Part shown: positions 58,757 to 64,000 of the stretch, piece after piece
Layout: each line of letters starts with the position of its first letter
How positions within the stretch are numbered: position 1 is the stretch's first letter
NCBI RefSeq assembly: GCF_026339955.1
Contig: NZ_JAPEPW010000001.1
Location: 4,521,001-4,585,000, forward strand
DNA length: 64,000 nucleotides
Source of the DNA: Streptomyces sp. NBC_01549
Lineage (GTDB): Bacteria > Actinomycetota > Actinomycetes > Streptomycetales > Streptomycetaceae
Reading direction: 5' to 3'
Program-made: the position numbers and the translations under genes
The notes under the pieces: model-generated
What the model saw: only the letters and a program-made list of their open reading frames with translations
Told to the model about the DNA's origin: nothing
Database searches by the model: none

Positions 58757-60253
58757 ATGAACGGCAAGGCGAACGACACGACCGGCATCACCGGCACCAC
58801 CGCGCCCCGGAACGTGATCGTCGTCGGCTGCGGCCCCACCGGCCTCCTGCTGGCCGGAGACCTCGCCACCGCCGGTGTCCCCGTCACCCTCGTCGAGAAG
58901 CGCCCGCACAAGATCAGCAACCTCTCCCGCGCCTTCGTCCTGCACGCCCGCACCCTGGAGCAGCTCGACGCCCGCGGTCTCGCCGACGAACTGGAGAGCC
59001 ACGGCCGGACCCTCGACCGCATCCGTCTCTTCGGCCGGCTCTCCGTCGCCCTCGACGCTCTCCCCTCCCGCTTCAACCACCTGCTCGTGATCCCGCAGTA
59101 CGAGGTGGAGAAGGTGTTGGAGCGGCGGGCGGTCGAGGCCGGGGTGCGGTTCGTGTACGAGACCGAGGTGACCGGACTGCGCCAGGACGCGGCAGGCGTC
59201 ACGCTCGAAGTCCGGGGTGCGGACGGGGAGGTGGGGGAGCTGGCGGCCGCGTACGTGGTCGGGGCGGACGGGATGCGCAGTGCGGTGCGTGAGGCGGTGG
59301 GGCTGCCGTTCCCCGGGAAGTCGGTCATCCGGTCCGTCGTCCTCGCCGACGTCCTGCTCGCCGAGGAGCCGGAGTCGATCCTCACCGCCAACGCCGTCGG
59401 TGACGCCTTCGCCTTCATCGCGCCCTTCGGGGACGGCTACTACCGCGTGATCGGCTGGCACCGCGGCCGCGACGTCCCCGACAGCGAGCCGCTCGGACTC
59501 GACGAGGTCAAGGAGATCGTCCGGCTCTCCCTCGGCCGCGACTACGGCATGCACGACGCCCGCTGGATGTCCCGCTTCCACAGTGACGAGCGCCAGGCGC
59601 CCTCGTACCGAGTGGGCCGGGTCTTCCTCGCCGGGGACGCCGCCCACGTCCACACCCCGGCCGGCGGCCAGGGCATGAACACCGGCCTTCAGGACGCGGC
59701 GAACCTCGGCTGGAAGCTCGCGCTGGTCGTCAACGGCCACGCGGGTGCGGACCTGCTGGACACCTACCAGGCCGAGCGCCACCCCGTCGGAAAGGCGGTG
59801 CTGCGCAGCAGTGGCGGGATCGTCCGACTCGCGATGGCCAAGCACCCCTGGACGCTGGCGCTGCGCTCCGCGCTCACCACGGTCCTCAACGGCGTCGGTC
59901 CCATGGGCCGGAAGGCGGCGGGCCAGATCACCGGCATCGGCTTCGCCTACCCGGCCCCGCGCGGCTCCCACGCCCTCGTCGGCACCCGCGTCCCCGATGT
60001 CGCTCTGAAGGGCGGCCGCCTCTACGAGGCCCTGCGCGGCGGCCGGTTCGTCCTCGTCGCACCGGCGGCGGTGGTCCGGGCGTACGGCCTGGACGACCTC
60101 AAGGGCCGCGAGGACCGCCTCACCGTGGAGAGCTGGGCGAGCGACCGGCGTACGACGCTGCTGGTGCGGCCCGACGGGTACGCGGCCTGGGCCGCGGAGT
60201 CCCCCGATGCGCCGGCCGTGGCGTCGGCCCTGGCGGCGGCGCTGGGCGACTGA
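58757..60253 (+). CDS. FAD-dependent aromatic monooxygenase (UbiH/PheA-TfdB-like)
   Basis: A 498-residue flavoprotein hydroxylase. It has the FAD loop VIVVGCGPTGLLLAGDLATAG, RAFVLHARTLEQLDARGL, the DG motif VVGADGMRSAVREAVGL and the second FAD motif FLAGDAAHVHTPAGGQGMNT. A C-terminal thioredoxin-like part with poor active-site conservation follows (RGGRFVLVAP). It is related to enzymes of anthracycline/tetracycline tailoring, rifampicin monooxygenases and phenol hydroxylases, so it may modify an antibiotic or a phenolic compound. ATG 58757 has CAGGGAGG upstream; the open frame before it is the repeat array. Confidence 0.9.
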   Translation: MNGKANDTTGITGTTAPRNVIVVGCGPTGLLLAGDLATAGVPVTLVEKRPHKISNLSRAFVLHARTLEQLDARGLADELESHGRTLDRIRLFGRLSVALDALPSRFNHLLVIPQYEVEKVLERRAVEAGVRFVYETEVTGLRQDAAGVTLEVRGADGEVGELAAAYVVGADGMRSAVREAVGLPFPGKSVIRSVVLADVLLAEEPESILTANAVGDAFAFIAPFGDGYYRVIGWHRGRDVPDSEPLGLDEVKEIVRLSLGRDYGMHDARWMSRFHSDERQAPSYRVGRVFLAGDAAHVHTPAGGQGMNTGLQDAANLGWKLALVVNGHAGADLLDTYQAERHPVGKAVLRSSGGIVRLAMAKHPWTLALRSALTTVLNGVGPMGRKAAGQITGIGFAYPAPRGSHALVGTRVPDVALKGGRLYEALRGGRFVLVAPAAVVRAYGLDDLKGREDRLTVESWASDRRTTLLVRPDGYAAWAAESPDAPAVASALAAALGD

Positions 60254-60751
60254 CTAGGCTCCGGTACCCATCAGCAACTCGCGCAACAGGTCGGCCAGTT
60301 GACCGGCGCGTTCCTCGTCGAGGTGGGCCAGGGCCTCCGTCTGGACGGCGAGTCCCGCGGTGACGGCCTCGTCGATGAGCCGCAGTCCCTTGTCCGTGAG
60401 CGTCACCTGGAGTCCGCGCCGGTCGTGCGGGTCGGGGGAGCGCCGCAGCAGTCCGGCGCGTTCGAGCTTGTCCAGGCGCCCGGTCATGCCGCCGGTGGTG
60501 AGCATGAGCGTCGCCGAGAGCTGCCGGGGCGAGAGGGTGTACGGGGCGTCGGAGCGGCGCAGGGTGGCGAGTACGTCGAACTCCCCGCGTGAGATCCCGT
60601 GGGGCGCGTACGCCTTCTCCATCCGGTCGCCCATCGTGCGCGCGAGCCGGAAGACGCGGCCGAAGACCTCCATCGCGGCGGTGTCGAGGTCCGGCCGGAC
60701 GGTGGCCCACTGCTCGATGATCGCGTCGACGGGGTCCTGGGGCGTCTTCAT
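60254..60751 (-). CDS. MarR-family transcriptional regulator
   Basis: A 165-residue winged-helix repressor. It has GISRGEFDVLATLRRSDAPYTLSPRQLSATLMLTTGGMTGRLDKLERAGL (parts: TLSPRQLSATLMLTTGGMTG, RLDKLERAGLLRR) and the wing SPDPHDRRGLQVTLTDKG. Dimerisation helices lie at both ends. The stop abuts the monooxygenase stop (convergent). It is divergent from the EamA gene across 140 bp with an evident operator. Confidence 0.94.
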   Translation of the reverse strand: MKTPQDPVDAIIEQWATVRPDLDTAAMEVFGRVFRLARTMGDRMEKAYAPHGISRGEFDVLATLRRSDAPYTLSPRQLSATLMLTTGGMTGRLDKLERAGLLRRSPDPHDRRGLQVTLTDKGLRLIDEAVTAGLAVQTEALAHLDEERAGQLADLLRELLMGTGA

Positions 60752-60788
60752 GGGGGCGAGTATCCGTCGAGGGGTCGATCGCCCGCAA

Positions 60789-60861
60789 GAAAGTAGCTGA
60801 CGAGGGAGTTGCTTGGAAGAAAGTGACTTGACGGAAAGTAACTTGCAACTAAGCTACTTTC
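60789..60861 (+). promoter_or_regulatory. MarR operator and EamA promoter
   Basis: GAAAGTAACTT (60834-60844) and AAGCTACTTTC (60851-60861) form an 11-bp inverted repeat with one mismatch. Two further GAAAGT(A/G)(G/A)CT half-sites start at 60789 and 60819. TTGACG (60828-60833) and TAAGCT (60850-60855), 16 bases apart, form a promoter whose spacer is covered by the repeat. Confidence 0.75.
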
Positions 60862-60891
60862 CGCTGACCTACTTTTGAATCGGGTGCCCTC

Positions 60892-61893
60892 ATGGCCGCG
60901 AACACGAACCGTCCCACCCTCATAGCCCTGACCGCGCTGGCCCCCATCTCGTGGGGGAGTACCTACGCCGTCACCACGGAGTTCCTCCCCGCCGACCGGC
61001 CCCTGTTCACCGGGGTGACGCGAGCCCTGCCCGCCGGGCTGCTGCTCCTCGCGTCGGCCCGGGTGCTGCCGCGCGGCGCCTGGTGGGGGAAGGCGGCGGT
61101 GCTGGGCGCGCTGAACATCGGCGCCTTCTTCCCGCTGCTGTTCCTCTCCGCGTACCGGCTGCCCGGCGGCATGGCGGCGGTCGTCGGCTCGGTCGGGCCG
61201 CTGTTCGTCGCGGGCCTCGCGGCGCCGCTGCTCGGTGACCGGCCGACCTCGCGGACGCTCCTCACCGGTATCGCCGCGGCCCTCGGGGTCAGCCTCGTCG
61301 TGCTGAAAGCGGCGGGTGCGCTGGACGCGGTGGGGGTGCTCGCGGCGCTCGGCGCGACCGCGTCGATGTCCACCGGCACGGTGCTCACCAAGCGGTGGGG
61401 ACGGCCGGACGGGGTCGGTCCGCTGGCGCTGACCGCCTGGCAGCTGACGGCGGGCGGGCTGCTGATCGTCCCGGTGGCCCTCCTCGTCGAGGGCGCGCCG
61501 CCCGCGCTGGACGGCCGGGCGGTCGGCGGATACCTGTACCTCGCGCTGGCGAACACGGCGGTGGCGTACTGGCTCTGGTTCAGGGGCATCGGCCGGCTCG
61601 GCGCCACACAGGTCACCTTCCTCGGCCCGCTGTCACCGTTGACCGCGGCCGTCATCGGCTGGGCGGCGCTGGGGCAGACACTGACGCCGGTGCAGGTGGC
61701 AGGGATAGTGCTGGCGTTCGGGGCGACGGTGTTCGGGCAGCTCGGGCCGCGTGGCGGGCGGCCGACTCCCCCATGTGGCAGTCGCCGACGAGCAGCCCAA
61801 CGCCCTCGCCGTGAGAAGAACAGCCCCGGTCGAATACCCCTCCCCTTTACAGGGACATGCCTTGACACTCTGATACCGCAAGTCGAGTCTTGA
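60892..61893 (+). CDS. EamA-family (DMT) exporter
   Basis: A 333-residue transporter of the drug/metabolite type with ten hydrophobic helices in two EamA repeats: LIALTALAPISWGSTYAVTTEFL at the start (parts: LAPISWGSTYAVTTEF), PGGMAAVVGSVGPLFVAGLAA, SMSTGTVLTKRWG and FLGPLSPLTAAVIGWAALGQTLT. It probably exports an amino acid, drug or metabolite sensed by the divergent MarR. After the last helix (GATVFGQLGPR) about 50 residues of Arg/Pro-rich sequence follow that do not look like the family, suggesting a 3' frameshift or a recombined end. Confidence 0.92.
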   Translation: MAANTNRPTLIALTALAPISWGSTYAVTTEFLPADRPLFTGVTRALPAGLLLLASARVLPRGAWWGKAAVLGALNIGAFFPLLFLSAYRLPGGMAAVVGSVGPLFVAGLAAPLLGDRPTSRTLLTGIAAALGVSLVVLKAAGALDAVGVLAALGATASMSTGTVLTKRWGRPDGVGPLALTAWQLTAGGLLIVPVALLVEGAPPALDGRAVGGYLYLALANTAVAYWLWFRGIGRLGATQVTFLGPLSPLTAAVIGWAALGQTLTPVQVAGIVLAFGATVFGQLGPRGGRPTPPCGSRRRAAQRPRREKNSPGRIPLPFTGTCLDTLIPQVES

Positions 61894-61953
61894 CGAGACG
61901 CGGTCGGCGATCGTGCCGCAGCGCTCAACGTCCCTACTGGAAGAGGAGCCGGT

Positions 61954-62028
61954 GTGCGCGCCAAGATCGTGATCCGTCCGCTGGACAAGAAGGAGACCAC
62001 CGGCGACAGCGACACGAACGGCACCTGA
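61954..62028 (+). CDS. 24-residue peptide gene upstream of M14 peptidase
   Basis: A GTG at 61954 follows GGAAGAGGAG (61939-61948) at a suitable distance. The frame has a basic amphipathic start MRAKIVIRPLDKKE and an acidic, Thr/Asp/Gly-rich end (TTGDSDTNGT) before the TGA at 62026-62028. The M14 gene starts 12 bp later. Too short for automatic callers; it is supported by the ribosome site and spacing. It could be a leader peptide, a modified-peptide precursor or a peptidase substrate. Confidence 0.5.
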   Translation: MRAKIVIRPLDKKETTGDSDTNGT

Positions 62029-62040
62029 CCGGAGCCCGGC

Positions 62041-63291
62041 ATGCGGGGAACCCCGTATCCCACCCTCGGCGAGCTGCTGCGACGTGCTCGCGCGACGGTG
62101 GCGGCGCGGCCCGGTGTACTGCGGTTGCGTGTCGTCGGGACCTCGCGGGCCGGCCGGCCGCTGTGGCTGCTGTCGGCCGGACACGGCCCCCGGCACATCC
62201 TCACGGTCGCCGGCGCGCACGCGAACGAACCGGTGGGCGGGGTCACCTCGCTCTCCCTGGTCGACAGGTTCGCGCGGGAGCCGGCGCTGCTCCAGGAGCT
62301 CGGCTGCACCTGGCACTTCCTGCTCTGTCTCGATCCCGACGGCGCGAGTCTCGCCGGGCGATGGATGACGGGGTGGTCCGGCGAGGGGCGGGCGACCGGG
62401 GCGTCGCCGACCCTCCGGGGTTACTACCGGCGCTTCTACCGGCCCGCCTTCGCCGCTCAGCCCGAGTTTCCGCCCGTCGCGAGTGATCCGCGTCCGGCGA
62501 TGCCGGAGTCCGAGGCGCTGGTGCGGCTCCTCGACGAACTCCGGCCGGTCGTGCAGTTCTCGCTGCACGGTGTCGAAGTGGGCGGATCCTTTCTGCAGTT
62601 GACTCGTGCGCTGCCGGGGGCGGCGGCCGCCTACCGCCGGATCGCGGCTGACCTCGGCATTCCCCTGGAACACCGGCCGTTCGACGGCATGGGATGGCTG
62701 GCCGAGAGCCCGGGGGTGCTGGTCCTGCCGGACGGGAGCCCCACCGAGGAACGGGACCCGTCCGGCTTCACCTCGCAGGCGACCTGGCTGTACGCGATGC
62801 GGCACGGCACCGTGTCGGCGGTCGTCGAGGCGCCCTTCTGGAGCGTGGCGGGCGTCAGCGATCCGCAGCCCGTGGCCGAGCCCCGGCGCGAGATCGCGGA
62901 GGCGAGTGAGATCCTGCTCGGCCGCGCCAAACAACTGGAGGCGGTGGTGGGGGAGCTGGGGCCCAGGTCACCGCGAACCCCCGACCAGATCGCCCACTTC
63001 ACCGCCGCCCGCGAGCTCATGGACATCGGCCCCGGAGTCGTGGACACCTGGAACTCCGCCGAACTCGCCACCACCGTGGGCAACTCCGTCTCCCTCGGTG
63101 TCGCCGCCCGGCGCATCCCGCTGCGCGCGGCGGCCATGATGCGACAGGGCCTGGGCGGCGCACCCGCGCTGGACACCCTCGTGGAGAGCTGGTCCCGTGA
63201 ACTGGCGAGCACCTTCGACGCCCGCTGGGTCCCGGTGGCCGACCAGACCGCGCTGCAGATCCGCACGATGCTCGTACTCGCCCTGGTGTGA
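62041..63291 (+). CDS. M14-family zinc carboxypeptidase-like protein
   Basis: A 416-residue metallopeptidase. The zinc motif is AGAHANEPVGG (His and Glu) with the second His in FSLHGVEVGG; the catalytic Glu is probably in SAVVEAPFWS. No signal peptide is present, so it acts in the cytoplasm, unlike secreted carboxypeptidases. After the M14 domain a C-terminal helical part of about 120 residues (AKQLEAVVGELG onward) is specific to this subgroup. It follows the 24-codon peptide gene with a ggag six bases before the ATG. It may trim a peptide or deacylate an amino acid. Confidence 0.85.
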   Translation: MRGTPYPTLGELLRRARATVAARPGVLRLRVVGTSRAGRPLWLLSAGHGPRHILTVAGAHANEPVGGVTSLSLVDRFAREPALLQELGCTWHFLLCLDPDGASLAGRWMTGWSGEGRATGASPTLRGYYRRFYRPAFAAQPEFPPVASDPRPAMPESEALVRLLDELRPVVQFSLHGVEVGGSFLQLTRALPGAAAAYRRIAADLGIPLEHRPFDGMGWLAESPGVLVLPDGSPTEERDPSGFTSQATWLYAMRHGTVSAVVEAPFWSVAGVSDPQPVAEPRREIAEASEILLGRAKQLEAVVGELGPRSPRTPDQIAHFTAARELMDIGPGVVDTWNSAELATTVGNSVSLGVAARRIPLRAAAMMRQGLGGAPALDTLVESWSRELASTFDARWVPVADQTALQIRTMLVLALV

Positions 63292-63309
63292 CCTCACGCG
63301 TCCGCGTAC

Positions 63310-63348
63310 GAGTGGGGGCGCCCGGCACGACGCCGGACGCCCCCACTC
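63310..63348. terminator. Bidirectional terminator between M14 and pepN
   Basis: GAGTGGGGGCG (63310-63320) pairs perfectly with CGCCCCCACTC (63338-63348), with an inner CCGGC/GCCGG stem. The two flanking genes converge on it. Confidence 0.8.
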
Positions 63349-63360
63349 ACGTACGACCGA

Positions 63361-64000
63361 CTACGCGGACGCCGCCGCCGCGTCCGCCGCCTGGGCCTTC
63401 AGCGCGCGTTCGACCCCGGAGCGGGACTCCGAGATCAGGCGCCGCAGGGCCGGGGTGGGCTCGGCCGAGGCCAGCCACGCGTCCGTCTTGGCGAGGGTCT
63501 CCTCGGAGACCTGGATGGACGGGTAGAGACCGACCACGATCTGCTGGGCGATCTCGTGCGAACGGGCGTCCCAGATGTCCTTCACCACGGAGAAGTACTT
63601 GTCCGTGTACGGGGCGAGCAGTTCGCGCTGGTCGGTCTGCACGAAGCCGCCGATCACCGCTTCCTGCACGGCGTTCGGGAGCTTGTCGGACTCGACGACC
63701 GCGGTCCACGCCTCCGCCTTCGCCTCCTCGGTGGGGCGCGAGGCCCGGGCCGTCTCCGCGTGCCGCTCACCCGCCGCCGTCTTGTCGCGCTCCGCCTCGC
63801 CGGCGATCTCCGCCTCGTCGTAGCGCCCGACGGCCGCGAGCCGCTGGACGAACGCCCAGCGCAGCTCGGTGTCGACGGCGAGGCCTTCGATGGTCTCCCG
63901 GCCCTCCAGCAGGCCCTCCAGGAGGTCCAGCTGCTCCGGCGTACGGGCGGTCGCCGCGAAGGCGCGCGCCCAGGCGAGCTGGTGGTCGCCACCGGGCTGG
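63361..64000 (-). CDS. pepN: Aminopeptidase N, C-terminal part (runs off right edge)
   Basis: The last 212 residues of an M1 aminopeptidase. The helical ERAP1-like C-terminal domain is recognised from ELRWAFVQRLAAVGRYDEAEI, EAWTAVVESDKLPNAVQEAV, TDKYFSVVKDIWDARSHEIA and a tail ending ALKAQAADAAAASA. The catalytic HExxH domain would be beyond base 64000. The enzyme removes N-terminal residues from peptides. It stands opposite the M14 gene with a shared terminator. Confidence 0.88.
   Translation of the reverse strand, partial: QPGGDHQLAWARAFAATARTPEQLDLLEGLLEGRETIEGLAVDTELRWAFVQRLAAVGRYDEAEIAGEAERDKTAAGERHAETARASRPTEEAKAEAWTAVVESDKLPNAVQEAVIGGFVQTDQRELLAPYTDKYFSVVKDIWDARSHEIAQQIVVGLYPSIQVSEETLAKTDAWLASAEPTPALRRLISESRSGVERALKAQAADAAAASA

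Overview
The window looks like a stretch of a Streptomyces (or close relative) chromosome. It has very high GC, third-position GC bias in almost every gene, frequent GTG and TTG starts, many ATGA stop/start overlaps, and typical actinobacterial families: PknG-like kinase, EttA, DUF1876, LAETG surface proteins, PadR-linked ABC exporter, and malQ and pepN in the right third. No rRNA, complete tRNA or CRISPR array was seen.

Layout. 0-9 kb: an exopolysaccharide / cell-surface locus with an alpha-toroid protein, a WcaJ-type sugar-phosphate transferase, a glutaminyl cyclase, a DUF4012 protein, a LAETG surface protein, and a divergent tyrosine autokinase plus low-molecular-weight phosphatase pair. 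9-14.5 kb: a NarL-type two-component system divergent from a MacB/FtsX-type ABC exporter. 14.5-17.6 kb: nucleoside hydrolase, DUF1876 protein, acetyltransferase and an orphan protein. 17.7-24.8 kb: a decayed integrative element. A perfect 31-bp direct repeat (17811-17841 and 24772-24802) brackets a truncated tyrosine integrase, unknown cargo genes, a LAETG surface protein and an intact IS110-family element whose structured 5' region may encode a bridge RNA. 24.8-29.2 kb: ettA, thioesterase, unknown gene, group II globin and a Pcm-type methyltransferase.

29.2-40.1 kb: a minus-strand signalling locus with a GlnX-like membrane protein, a membrane-anchored glutamate-binding protein, a coiled-coil protein, a PknG-type kinase, a PP2C phosphatase, a VWA protein and an FHA protein. 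It reads as an amino-acid-sensing phospho-relay built like the mycobacterial GlnH-GlnX-PknG system, with phosphatase, VWA and FHA proteins added. 40.5-47.3 kb: a sugar operon with ROK regulator, binding protein, two permeases, GH4 6-phospho-glycosidase and a BadF-type sugar kinase. 47.5-52.1 kb: secreted protein, unknown membrane protein, Uma2 nuclease, MscS channel and HNH nuclease. 52.2-54.9 kb: PadR-controlled ABC exporter. 55-64 kb: malQ with small neighbours, a TetR/FAD-monooxygenase divergon with a 14-bp tandem repeat in the leader, a MarR/EamA locus with a clear operator, a 24-codon peptide gene directly upstream of an M14 carboxypeptidase, and the 3' end of pepN.

The most unusual signals are the att-flanked element, which seems to supply a substitute upstream region to ettA; the IS110 5' region; the glutamate-sensing kinase locus; the perfect 42-bp palindrome with an orphan 12-codon gene start at 57910-58013; the 14-bp leader repeats; and the peptide/M14 pair. 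Functions are assigned from recognised motifs without any database search.
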